64,000 nt of DNA from Butyriboletus loyo. Its lineage: Eukaryota; Basidiomycota; Agaricomycetes; Boletales; Boletaceae. Positions 50,801-61,345 of the stretch are shown here, piece after piece. Positions within the stretch are counted from its first letter, which is position 1. Every line of letters begins with the position of its first letter. The translations under genes were made by a program, and so were the position numbers. Location: NCBI GenBank assembly GCA_038093515.1, contig JBBPSI010000004.1, positions 124,001 to 188,000 of the forward strand, in the 5' to 3' direction. The notes below the pieces were generated by a model that searched no databases, had not been told where the DNA came from, and saw only the letters and a list, made by a program, of their open reading frames with translations.

Positions 50801-51002
50801 TGTCATGTCCGCACCTGAACCCTTGGGTCAGACTGGACAACCTGGCCGACCGCGGGCGATCGCACAGCATGTTTTCGAGCTCGTACCAACGGTCCCTCTT
50901 TTCCCGCCTGGTTCGTTGGCGTCTCCATCCCAGTCTGCGTATTTCCAGCCGTCCAGTTCGCCACCGCATTCGCCGAGTATGGTTGCTAATTCGTGGAACT
51001 GA
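44828..51002 (+). CDS. Rho1 guanine-nucleotide exchange factor, DEP-DH-DH-PH-CNH (ROM2 type)
   Basis: The ATG gives MSTLQSNPRPPPPGDEDLQH. A disordered Ser/Pro-rich region of about 500 residues follows, with introns at 45066-45119 (54 nt) and about 45319-45395. A DEP domain (46320-46680) reads FVNFSLLSHLAVRL, FTGKDIV spliced to STIQSQIQRELLINHGVS and LFFYEVEWGDKPLQDGVEDV. DH copy 1 (about 47090-47880) begins SKEEQYVQDLDSVEA and contains LDLKHFLSRPTEHLQKYPLA. DH copy 2 (about 47945-48715) begins IIFELIKGEMGYVKDLENID and contains LDMKNFINRPIPRLLRYELL. PH follows (LVHAGKLLRQPETGFEWNGW, ELFVLLFDNYLVLTK, RAEWKQRLEEAI), then CNH (GRALVAIGCAEGVWIGF, MVTQCAMLEDFGMFLVLAD, EWFRLYR, FEIMDLTE, YILLFDSRFIEVRHVSTG). 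The stop is at 51000-51002. The protein activates Rho1 in the cell-wall integrity pathway at the plasma membrane. About 15 introns. Confidence 0.88.
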
Positions 51003-54000
51003 AGGGGTTGAAACGTTGACGTTAGATGCAAACCCCACATACCTCGTTCAGAATCATCGTCTGCTTTTCCTTGTCACCCCTGTCATCTTCGACTTTCGGA
51101 TCCATTCCCTTTCCTCACGAATTCCGAGTAGTACACGCTTCCGCCCTCGACCCAGCCTAATTTTTTCTACATGTCGCCATCTCCTTTGAGTCTTTGACGT
51201 GATATTACAGTACTTGTGGTACCCCTCGTTATGCGAATGAAATCCTTTTTATATTTCTGCCAACGTGAGGGTCAGGCAGTAGCATGAGTATTCTCAACCC
51301 TTGAAAGCTTGACTGCTCATCACTGCTTCAGTTCATGCATATCGACCACCACTCCTTTTTTCCAAGTTTTTTTTTTCAAGCTGGTTGTTTAGTACTTTTT
51401 GATGGGTTGGATCCAGCATCGCAGATCCATAGTCTTTTCTAGAATCTAGACACCTGTTGCTCGCTTTGTGATCATATCTGATTACTTTCCGGGTCCCCCC
51501 GAAATACTAGTACCTATGACCCGGTGGTGCACGTGTCATCACATTTGAAAAGCTTTCTGGACAGCTGTTGAAAGTTGAAAGCAGGTTTTTCCGCTCGGGA
51601 GTGCCGCTCTAACAAAGGGGAGACGGAAAAGCCTATGGTGTTGGAGTATACGGTAATACCTGGGAGGGAGTTGATGGTATGGCCGAGTCAACCATCCAAT
51701 CCTGAAAGCAGCCCGGGGTGAGAGGTGGATATGGGGTAGTGTGCCCGTGGTGTGATTAACACCAAAACAGGCCTGAGTGAGCTAGGCTGAGTCCATGGGT
51801 AGGTTGTGTGGGTTGACAGCGTGAGTGAAGGCGACGACGACGTGATCGGAGTGGTACTAACGACAACGGTAGGGTGGGAGTTCAATAAAGGTACAGGTAC
51901 AAGCGCCGTTGTCAACTGGTCTCTGGTTTCTCCAGTTGTCGTCCTTGGCTCGTCGGCCTAGCTCTCGGTCGCCTTGTCTGAGTCCTTGTCTATCATCTGA
52001 TTACTATTATTTCTATTTAATCATAGCACCTCCCTGGTCCTCCCCGATTCCTCGTTATTGAAATATTGATGGGCCACCATCATGAAATATAGTAAGGCCC
52101 TTTTTATTTGTACGTGACCTGCTTTCAAGCTCAGGTTTCTAGAATTCCGTGTTTTGCATACCCCACACAGCTGTGCCGTGATCAGACTTTGACCCTTCCT
52201 GTCGAGCCAACATCGTTCAAGGTCTACCTCGGCTAACCTACTCCTCGCAGTCTTGGGACCCACACCACATCCGCGTGCGCAGACGGTCGGATCGATGCAG
52301 TGCCTAAAAGATGGCAGCTTCCTTACGTGAAAGCACCCAGCGCCGAACGTCGAATCATGTCAGGTTACCTACACCGTTGCTGTGTCGCTTGGTCAGTCCC
52401 AACGGGGATTGTGCTACACCGTATGCATCGGAACACACTATGTAAAAAGGCGGACCGGAAGGATGTTGGGATGTCTGACCCTCAGTAGGCTCGCACGCAT
52501 TCAATCTACGCAGCTGGCGCTCTTCAATTTTGGTACGTCATTTCTAGGGTTGTAGGGACTCAGCCTGCGTGGCGATTTGGTGGATCCCGTTCATGTAAGT
52601 CTCTATCTTATCACGTCGGATGAACTGCGGTTTGCGTGTTACAACATGTGGCACTGCTATGGTACGTGATATGAAACTGGATGGCAAGGATCATGCATCA
52701 AGAGGGACTGATGGCTGTTGGTGATGTAGTGTTTTCGCCAGTACTGTGGATGGGTGTCTGGACTCTCCTTTGGCGGTGATTCCACGTGGTTTCCAAAGGT
52801 TCGCGTGCTTGACTTGTTTCCTGACAACAGCGTTTTGGCGCGTACAGCATCGGTGTCGTTTCTTTTTCATATACACATCAAGATTCAAGGCGTCTTGTGC
52901 TGACGGTGTTTTGGCTCACTCACAGTGGTTTGTCATGGTGTGTAAGATGAATTGTTCATGACGCGCCTGCAACGGTTTGCTCGGAGTTGATACACAACGC
53001 CGACGAGCGCTTGACAGCATCGTGTTGGTGACGGTATGCCATCACATTGAGTGCTCTGTGGCCCAGGTCCCGAAGTATTCCCACTTTGCCATTGACCCGT
53101 TTTCTCGTGCACGATGACAAGCAAAGTTGATCCGCTCCCACTTTCGTCGGTAGGCACGACATTGACATTTACTTGGGAGATTCGTTTAACCATCACCTCC
53201 GATACCCAGCCGTCTCGTTCGTTCTATGCTGTGCGGCACCTCGCCAATATCATTGATTGGAGATACCAATTCATCTGATGCGCGTTGCAGACAAGCATGT
53301 TCAACAGCGGCGGATTTGAATGAGTCGTTGGCATGTTCCCGTGCCTCGACGTTTGGGTCGTTCGTCTCTCATTTGATTACCCATGGATCCCGGGATCCTT
53401 TTGCTCCAGCTCGTGTGCGTAGACACCCACCATCCCACCATCCCAGTTGGCACTGCCGTGTTCTCCGTCTTTGACAATACGCTGACGGCTGGACAGATTT
53501 TTTGATCCTACATCCCCACTACTCTCCACCGCTGGATAACGGCTCACGTTCGATCTTTGTGGACTGCAAGCGTGACTGCGTACGTCGAGCGATGTGAGTT
53601 AGTTGGTAGATCGGGCGCTCGTAGTCATGGGCGATGAGAAGCGTTGTCATCCCATCGATGGGTTCTCAGCAGGGCAGGGACGGCGACGGAACGTTTTATC
53701 CAGGACTCGACGGTAGAACGAGGGGTGAGTGCGTCAACGATTCGTCTGATAGACGGACGATTGCATGTCAAACGTTGAACGTTCGAACGTCGACTGACAG
53801 ACATGACGCTTCTGGATAGTGTTGATCACATCCGAGTTGGTCATTATTCCAGGGAGACAAGGTCTACAAACTCTCGTGTGCATCCGCTTGTCGAATTAAA
53901 TTTACATTTACACGACATGCCCGTTAAAGACTGAATGATGCTCGACAAACGCATCCACTATCTCTATCGAGACACGGCTGGTGCATAACAAAAAGTACGC

Positions 54001-54480
54001 ACCACGACGAGTATTATACACTTGCTGTGTCCACCAGCGGGACGGCACACATTTGTCTCCAAGAAACCAGACAGAACGTCAAGTTGGCGTCGAACCGGAC
54101 GTTTCAAGTTCAAGTTCAAGTTCTCGAGAATCCCCAGCACTGCGGCGGCCCACTTCAACAGGTTTGCCAATCGTTTGAGACAAACGCAACTATTCCATCA
54201 GCCACCCTCTTACGTCGTCGAAGCAGATAACTATGAGATAGGCCCGTCTGGTTCTGTTTATAGAGACCGTGGAGCTCAGTGATATGTATCTCACCTCACG
54301 TAACTAATAATCCCTAGATACTCGCAGAGCAGCTGCGCCACTCCGAGGTTCGCAAGATGATAGGGATTCGGCTAGTCAGAGATGCGGCCAAAGAGTTGGT
54401 TCGGGTCGTTGCTCCGGTGGAGTGGCATATAGCCTGTTTATAACCCGCGGGATTTGTACGGTCAAGAGTGGTTGCACGTT
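51003..54480. other. Gene-poor region of about 3.5 kb
   Basis: No reading frame here combines length, splice signals and recognisable protein. Frames near 52930-53480 on both strands keep some coding-like composition (for example TFTWEIRLTITSD near 53167) but no family is identified and no start can be justified; they may be relics. A short triplicated TTCAAG run lies near 54105-54122. No LTR, RT or transposase motif was seen. Confidence 0.45.
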
Positions 54481-54518
54481 CAACACTAATTGGCGGCTAC
54501 CCTGGTTGGTCAGCTTGC

Positions 54519-55292
54519 TTATGTAAACTGACTCACTGTTCGACCTTGGTACTCACCTTGCAGCCATCCGTTAGTACGGAAGATGTATCCTCTGTAGCTA
54601 TTAATCTCTGCTGGAATGTGAAGGTTAAGTTTATTTGAGGGTACAGGTTTACCCACAGGGTCTTGGCATGCATGGTTCATACCCGTCGTAGTTGATGGTC
54701 CACTCATAATATGGTCATCGCCTCTCCAACGTCCTCAAGGCCTCAAGCTCGGGTACATGCCATCTGCATATGATGTTTGTCTCGAGCATCGGCCGGCGAT
54801 GTATCATGCGCTGGCACGATGAAAGTGCCCGAGCAGGTGAGTTCCGGCACCGTACGGTGAGGGCGACCGCATGCGAATAGCCACTGATGTCTGATGTACT
54901 CGTTTGAAACGTTGGGCGTTGGACGCTCTGAGCCAACGGTTCGTTCGGTCAAGCTGGTCATGATGGTAATATGTACCCGTGTAGTTGTGATGTTCATAAT
55001 ATTGGACATCGCCTTTCAAGTTTGGGGACACCTATTTGGGTAGGACCGTTACACGAGTTTGGTCAGGACGCATCAACCCGCAAGATGTCATACGATGGTA
55101 CGGCGAGAACGCCGAAGGCGGCGGGTCCCAGTACTGTACAGTGAGAACGACGGCATGCGGATGGCCATCGATGTTCTGTTCCGCCACATGCACCCTCGGA
55201 CACGGGCGGGATAGTTGAGATTGGGTGATCGGACGCATCTGTATCCTTGCACCGAGTGTGCGTGTTTCCATTATCCAATGATGCTCAGCCAT
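54519..55292 (-). pseudogene. Decayed tandem duplication of an unknown coding unit
   Basis: On the minus strand two adjacent stretches translate, in different frames, to related peptides: NIDGHPHAVVLTVQYWDPPP (near 55150) and DISGYSHAVALTVRCRNSPA (near 54880), followed by YHRMTSCGLMRPDQ and CQRMIHRRPMLETN. A second shared block reads GDVQYYEHHNYTGTYYHHD (near 54990) and, about 270 bases further, a DNA match whose frame gives YEWTINYDGYEP (near 54700). Spacing and order suggest two or three copies of a unit of about 280-300 bases. Frame changes between copies and lack of a good start point to decay rather than a live gene, although unseen introns could also shift frames. The protein family is not recognised. 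Confidence 0.5.
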
Positions 55293-55747
55293 GCCCTAGG
55301 GACGTAAGAATCGGGACAAGCTACAGGCGGGTCACTCGCGTCAAACGGGGAGGTCGCCTTGAGTTCGGGTCCACACTGCCCTAATAAGTATGAAAATAAT
55401 GATGTCATCGCCGACGGGAAGTTGAGACGCGTAGCGAAGAGAAGGTGTGCAGCACGACAGTGAAGGGGGAGCGGAGGATGTTACCCATGCTTTTTGGAAG
55501 TGGATGGGCAATGGACGCCGTGGAGCGCTCGATGTGATCGGGATGGGGAAAACTAGAGACGGATGAGTTTGCGGTCTGCGCCGGTTGGCACCGGTTTGAC
55601 CATAGGTAGCGGGATATGAAAACGGATCGAAGAGGGTCACTCTCAGATATGGAAGTCGTGTATTTAAGGTTGTGGTCGTGTTGGTTTCGGCCAGGTGCAG
55701 CCTTTGAAAGAGGACACTGGTTGCTCCACCAAGGGACTCGTGGGACT
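55293..55747. other. Spacer, no gene seen
   Basis: Reverse frames across 55341-55797 have Ser/Pro-rich shadow-like composition and no start or domain that can be supported. Nothing else is seen. Confidence 0.4.
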
Positions 55748-56005
55748 TTACCGGATTGGGAACAAGCTCGATCGAACGATGTGATGGTCCACGTCAATGT
55801 GTTTGCGGGTGGACAGACGCATGGTTGAGACGTGAAAGAACTTGTCTCGTTCAGACTCGTGGGGACGGCGCTGCGGCGTTTCAGGGACTGAGGTTAGTGT
55901 GACGGGGACTTGGATGATGGCGTCATGGAGAGAAGCGATTGGGATAAGACAAAGGGAATGGGATAAAACCAAGCCAAGCGCGAGTGTGAAAGTGATCTGG
56001 GCCAT
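55748..56005 (-). CDS. Possible small secreted protein (85 residues)
   Basis: The ATG at 56003-56005 gives MAQITFTLALGLVLSHSLCL and then IPIASLHDAI, a sequence shaped like a signal peptide with a cleavage site after about residue 20-24. The rest is short and polar with His-rich parts (STRKHIDVDHHI), ending at 55748-55750. The frame is open further upstream, so the start is a choice based on the signal-like sequence. It is divergent from the HSF gene 315 bases away. No family is recognised and the frame could be chance; a spliced downstream continuation is possible. Confidence 0.35.
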   Translation of the reverse strand: MAQITFTLALGLVLSHSLCLIPIASLHDAIIQVPVTLTSVPETPQRRPHESERDKFFHVSTMRLSTRKHIDVDHHIVRSSLFPIR

Positions 56006-56208
56006 CGACGAGCAATCTGACACGTTTTGATGGCGTGGGGTAGTACACGCGGTGGGACGGTCGAACGTTGATTGATTTATGTATAGCGTGCATTGCAGTG
56101 GCGTTGGATGGGATTGAATCGAATTGAATCGGCGCGAACGTTTAGAGAGAGAGCTGTGTACTACCAAGCTGTAGCCGAGACTATGCCGAACTTGACGGAA
56201 AAGGGAAT

Positions 56209-56215
56209 TATAAAT
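56209..56215 (+). promoter_or_regulatory. TATA box candidate for the HSF gene
   Basis: TATAAAT lies about 105 bases upstream of the HSF-gene ATG at 56320, in the 315-base gap to the small reverse frame. Distance and sequence fit a core promoter. Confidence 0.4.
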
Positions 56216-56319
56216 GCGACAAGCACGCACGGCATCCTGCAAGGCAGTGCACCAGAGTAACTCCCTTCTCCTACAAGAGGGGCATCCTTCCACTCATCCC
56301 TTCTCCGTTTCAACCCTCC

Positions 56320-59300
56320 ATGGACTTTTGCGATTACTCCCAGCAGTCCCAGTCTTCTCCTCAGCGCATCTGGCCACCCCACCTCCTGACTCCCCCTTCA
56401 CAGCAACCTCAACCCCAGCAGCAGCAACCAGTCCAGTTTCCCTCCCCAGTCTCCCCCGCCGGTCCTTATCTCTTTCCGGCCCAGACTTCCTCCCACCAAC
56501 AGCAGCCGGCTGCACCACAGACGTCACCAACCACCGATCCGCGTCCGACCGCGTCCGGGCTCTCCCTCAATCTCAGTGGGCTCTCCGTTGCATCGCCACC
56601 CACGCTCTCTCCCATCGGGCCTCACCAAGCACAGCTCCATCCACACCAGCTCCATGCTCACCACTCGATCCCACATCAACCTCATCACACACACTCCCAC
56701 TCCCATTCAAGTAGCTCTTCCATCTCCCCGATAACACCTGTCTCTCCTCCAAACATGCCTCTTCTCTCCCCCCAACCCCAATTCTCTTACAACTTTGACG
56801 ATCCCATTCCCTCGGGTGGCCTGTCCCCTACTCCAGACTCAGTCCTCACTCAGAGACGGCCCAGCACCGGATCGCATAGCCCCTCTTCTTCAGAACTCGC
56901 CGTCGAGAAAAGTGTGCCCCGGAAACGAAGCCTCACAAACACCCTCCCCGTCTCCTCGTCCGCTCCCGCCACTACACACAGCATCCACCAGCATTCACAT
57001 TCACACTCTTACTCTTCATCACAGACGGGTCAGCCTGGACAGCACGCCCTTCCTCATCCGGTGATCACAACAACTGTATCTTCCCCTCCTCTGCCGGCTT
57101 CTCCTCCCACGTCTTCTCCTTCCTCCCACCCCTCTCACTCTCATTCTCACTCCCTCTCACACTCCCTCTCACATTCATCCCTCTCACATTCCTCCCTCTC
57201 TCAATCACACTCTCCGCAACGTGCGCACCCTCCATTGGAAATTAACACCAACCCTGCCTCGCCTTATGACGAGATTGACAGCGCAGGCCCTGGGTTTTCC
57301 GGCCTTGGCGATGATGGCTCGGACGACGATTTTGGAAGTCTCTCAGGCTCCTTTTCTGCCGGTGGTCCAACTGGTGAATATGGATCTCAAATTTCAATGT
57401 CTTCATCACGCATCCTGACCCTTTCACCTCCCATTTTCTCCAGGTAACGCTAACTCAAAAGCATCTGGCTCGTCGGGCCAACAAGCGCAAAATCTTGTGG
57501 GAAAGTCTGTCGGTACCAATAACTTTGTGACAAAACTTTATCAGTAGGTCATGCTCGCCACGCTACGTGCGCGTGATCACCAACATGTTTTCCCATAGCA
57601 TGATCAACGATGCCAAATCACAGGATTTCATCACATGGACCGATTTAGGGACAAGGTACTTGTTTATTATTTTCATCTTAACCCTCGGACACGTCAAATT
57701 GATGCGATGCTTGCTTAGCTTCGTTGTCTCTAATATCGGCGAATTCAGTAGAAGCATACTTGGGTCACATTTCAAGCACAATAACGTACGTCTTCTCGGC
57801 TCTCTCTGTATTGGTTTCGGTGTTGAATGTATGCGCAGTTCTCGTCCTTTGTCCGTCAACTCAATATGTATGGGTTTCACAAGATTAACAGGGTACGTCC
57901 CCTGCACTCCTCATACCTTGTCTTGGTCATAACAATCGGCTTCATTCTGTATCTTGCTTGCGCTGTCTTTGAATCTCGTTTTCCCCGAACCTTGTTTGCA
58001 TATCTGCACAACTTTGCACGCATATATGGTCCACCCAAACGTAAATACTTTCGTTCCCGATCACGGCTACCATCACAATAGACCCCGCGTGCTCAACGCA
58101 CATCCTCCTCTTCGCAAACTTGGGAGTTTTCACATCCGAAATTTCTGCGTGGTCGCCCAGACTTACTAGACGCGATAAAGCGCAAGGCGCTAGAACCCGA
58201 CCCGAGAGAGAGGAACCGGTGAGGCTATACCCTATCTCGTCTGCGCGTGAGATGAGCGCTAACATGCCATTTCTCCAAACAGTGTCGAACTTCCAGGCGA
58301 AGTTGTGCGCCTTCTATCCGAACTCCGTGAAGAGAACCGCGCGCTCTGGCGAGAAGTCAGGTCATTAGGCAGCCGTATACCCCAACATGTGTCACCTGCA
58401 ACTGATCACGGACCAGCGGCGATTTCGGCGGTTTTCGGGGGATCCTCTCAAAGTTCGCAATCTCATATTCCACCCAACGCTCAGGTCGGTTTGGGAGGCG
58501 GACATGCCCTTGCACACTCGAGGTCATCGTCAAATTTGGGAGGTGATGATGGTGAAAGGGATGCCGACTGGGAGGATGAGGATGGCATGAATGCGTCCAT
58601 TGGTGGTGGTCTTATGACAGGTATCGGAATGGGTCTGGGCGGAAGTCAAGGCGGGGCAGAATGGGACGCTCAGAGTCCACGCTTTAACCTATGGGCAGGT
58701 GGCGGATTGAACGTACCCGGCTTTGCGTTGAACGCTGTTGGGGCACCACCTGGAGGAGAGGAGTGGAAGCGGTGGGCGGAGGGCGAGATCGTCAAGGAGA
58801 GGAAAAGAGTAGAGAAGCTTGTTGGTATTGTCAAGGCGCTGGTGGATGTTACCGGCAAAGGTGGCACCAGTGGTCCAGCGTCTAGCGGTGGCGCAGTTGT
58901 GGGTTTGAGCATAGATCGGGAACTAGATGGAAGTAAGTTTTGATCTTACTTGGTCTCTTTTTGCACACTAAGTAGGACGGTCAGTCTCGCCGAGCATCCT
59001 GCAAGAGCTTCACGAGCTCTCTTTGTCTTTTGACGCTTCTTCTCCGATGTCTATGACAATCCCTTCGCCCTCTCCTTCTCCTTCACCACATTCATTTACG
59101 CGTCATCAATATTCTCCAAACATTTTTATCACCTCGCCGACGTCACCCTCGCCGTACTCTGGTTCACACTCTCGATCCCCCTCTCGAGAATCGCAAACCA
59201 ACGCCACTCCAAGTATACACACGACCCTGCCTACATCCTCCATTTCCAGTTCGAATTTCTCTCAATTTCCTCATTCTTTGCACACACCTTCATCCTCACC

Positions 59301-59763
59301 CACAACGTCCGATTTCGTGCCCGGTTTTTTACGTCAAGGACCGGGGCATTCGAGAAGTTCAAGTCACCTCGGCGGGCGTGTACCGAGACAGCCCAACATC
59401 ACGCTTACGCTCGAGATGGACCATGACGGACGGCTTGAAAAGCGCGCACGGACCGAGGGTGATACGGTAAAGGACGGGTCGGACGTGGGGTCAAGAGCAG
59501 GGGAGGATATGGATATTGTGCCGAGTGAGGCGGCCGAAGATGCCAAGCTGCCTTCGCCGATGTCGTTGACAGGTGGGATATCGCCGACGACGGGTACGGG
59601 TGTCGGAACTAACAAGGTGGTGGGGTTACGATCGAGGAGTGATTCTGCGCCGATGTGGGGAAGTGGGGGTGTTGGTGGGGAGGGGAGTCCGGTGCAGGGT
59701 GGGTTGAGTGCGAATTGGATGGGGAGAGGGAGGAGCGGGAGCTCGTTTGGACAACAAGGGTGA
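56320..59763 (+). CDS. HSF-type DNA-binding transcription factor
   Basis: The ATG gives MDFCDYSQQSQSSPQRIWPP and a disordered N-terminal region of about 375 residues, rich in Gln, Pro, Ser and His. The HSF domain is cut into small exons: NNFVTKLYQ (57521-57544), MINDAKSQDFITWTDLGT, SFVVSNIGEFSRSILGSHFK with HNN, FSSFVRQLNMYGFHKINR, then TPRAQRTSSSSQTWEFSHPK and FLRGRPDLLDAIKRKALEPD. This is the winged-helix that binds nGAAn repeats; the recognition helix (FSSFVRQLNMYGF) is complete. A leucine-rich coil (VELPGEVVRLLSELREENRA, LWREVRSLGSRI) follows for oligomerisation. The rest is Gly/Ser-rich with ELHELSLSFDASSPMSMTIP near 59005 and a stop at 59761-59763. No receiver domain is seen, so it is Hsf1/Sfl1-like rather than Skn7-like. 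Confidence 0.9.
57120..57225 (+). repeat. CTCACAYTC tandem coding for Ser-His repeats
   Basis: Repeated CTCTCACATTC/ CTCACACTC units encode a Ser-His-Ser-Leu run in the N-terminal disordered region of the HSF-type factor. Another His-Ser run (CACTCCCACTCCCATTC) lies at 56692-56708. Confidence 0.7.
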
Positions 59764-60029
59764 GATATTGTATGTGGTCTCATGTGCGCATTTCGTCATT
59801 CGACGTCTTTCTTTTTGTTTCATTTTCTTATTTTTCTGTGGTTGTACCGACTATGGTTGGTTGTTTCAAGTCGTATTTTTTTCTCTTTTGTTCGTACTAT
59901 ATGGTACATATCTGGGCTATCTGCTGGCTTTATCTCGATATCAACAATTGATTGATATCTGTCTCTCTCCTCACATCTCTTCTATCCATCCAATGAATCG
60001 ACCACGCTTGCCGTCCGAGGCACGGCCAT

Positions 60030-60869
60030 CTATGAGAAGAGGGAGGCCAGACGAGAGGGACCGGTCAACATGGCGGGTGATTGATCAACATCATCTACTT
60101 CGCCACGGTAACGGGGGATGCCATCGACCCCTATTTCCATCCTGGGCGGGTTTCGGAAGTGGGTCTTGTCGAGATACTCTGGACTGATGTCGAGGGATGC
60201 GAACTCGGGCAGCGAGGACGGTGAATGAAGACGACCCTGTTCGACATCTTCTATTTTATAGTATGAGATGAGGTGCTGTGATATGCCGCCTATGGTGAGG
60301 GAGAAGGTCTGAGTGGGAAGGGGCGTGAGAAAACTGGGCGGGTGGAGGCAACGAGGACAAACCTTTTTCATGAGACCGTCGGTTTTGAACTTGTAGCAGT
60401 TTGTGAGACTGTCGATGAGGATATCCTCACGCTGTCTGTCGAGGCTGAGGGAGCCCGACTCGCCATTGGGGCGGCTAAGAGACCGACCCTCGAGGCGGGC
60501 ACCGTCCACGTTGTACTGAGAGTGCTCGCTGACGGACTCTGGGGGGTCGGCACGGACGCCTCTGTGGCCGGCGCCGAGCTTGTCTATTTCACGGTAGAGG
60601 ACAAAGTTGCCCAGGGTACGCGAGGGACTCCAGAAGAAGCCGTCGGTCCAACGCTTGGTGCCACTCTCGTCCTCATCAAAGACAAAGACAGAGCCGGAAG
60701 TGATCATGTTGCGTTCCGAGTCGACGAGATGGCGGGTGACTCTGGGAATGAGACCGCGACGGGCGGCTTCAAGGATGAGAAGGGCATCGCCGGTCGTCTC
60801 TATCCAGCCGGACCAAGGCCCCGGGGGCGGCGGGTTGGTGGGAAGGAGAGGTTGAGGTTGGAGACTCAT
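60030..60869 (-). CDS. Gti1/Pac2 family WOPR-domain transcription regulator
   Basis: The chosen ATG (60867-60869) gives MSLQPQPLLPTNPPPPGPWS. WOPR part a reads GWIETTGDALLILEAARRGL, IPRVTRHLVDSERNMITSGS, VFVFDEDESGTKRWTDGFFW and SPSRTLGNFVLYREI; part b is KFKTDGLMKK spliced to TFSLTIGGISQHLISYY. Between them lies a variable acidic/Ser-rich linker (HSQYNVDGARLEGR). The C-terminal tail contains FASLDISPEYLDKTHFRNPP. The intron at 60309-60362 is 54 nt and stop-free, so the frame also reads through it. The frame extends 16 codons upstream to 60917, but that part is better read as the end of a 5' UTR intron whose acceptor directly precedes the ATG. WOPR proteins (Wor1, Ryp1, Gti1, Pac2) control morphological switching and development by binding promoters in the nucleus. 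Confidence 0.9.
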   Translation of the reverse strand: MSLQPQPLLPTNPPPPGPWSGWIETTGDALLILEAARRGLIPRVTRHLVDSERNMITSGSVFVFDEDESGTKRWTDGFFWSPSRTLGNFVLYREIDKLGAGHRGVRADPPESVSEHSQYNVDGARLEGRSLSRPNGESGSLSLDRQREDILIDSLTNCYKFKTDGLMKKVCPRCLHPPSFLTPLPTQTFSLTIGGISQHLISYYKIEDVEQGRLHSPSSLPEFASLDISPEYLDKTHFRNPPRMEIGVDGIPRYRGEVDDVDQSPAMLTGPSRLASLFS

Positions 60870-60958
60870 CTGTGAATGAAGAATAGGGATCACGATGGAG
60901 TGGGGCAGATAAAACACTTTGAATCAAAGACGAGATTGACGTTGAAACGTTGACTCAC
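60870..60958 (-). other. Probable 5' UTR intron of the WOPR gene
   Basis: Reading on the minus strand, GTGAGTCAACG starts at 60958 and TTCATTCACAG ends at 60870, directly followed by the ATG. Donor and acceptor are both strong and the length (89 nt) matches other introns in the window. Confidence 0.55.
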
Positions 60959-61091
60959 CACTTGCGAGTCGGAGGCGTGAAGGTGCACTTTTTAGGATCG
61001 ACACTGTACGGTGCGTGTGCTCATTTCATCCAGTAAACTTCCAAATCCCTCCCTACATGTCTACAACCTCGGCCTACGGGGAGCGTTGTAT

Positions 61092-61291
61092 ATCATGAAT
61101 ACTCGTGTCACATGGTATGCAGTTCCGTTGCGTTCCATTCGTTCCGTTGCGTCCGATGGGGAGTACACCAGTGCGCGGGGGGAGCCAGGTCACGCGGCCG
61201 TGGGAACGGGTCACCACGGTCACCGCAGCCTCGAGTTGGGTGGCCACCAGGGGCCGAGTACATTATGAATACTCGTGTCACATGATATGCA
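61092..61291 (+). repeat. 30-bp direct repeat pair upstream of the copia ORF
   Basis: ATCATGAATACTCGTGTCAC plus ATGGTATGCA (61092-61121) recurs with two changes at 61262-61291, start-to-start 170 bases. Between them lies a short tandem (GTTCCGTTGCG twice near 61122-61150). They may be remnants of an LTR or insertion, or target-site debris. Confidence 0.55.
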
Positions 61292-61345
61292 AGCCGTACA
61301 TCGGCCACGGCAGCCGAGTAATGACTAAATCGTAGTATAGGGGAA

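Noticed and set aside
60342..60875. 177-codon forward frame
   Set aside because: Antisense to the WOPR domain, which is clearly coding on the minus strand.
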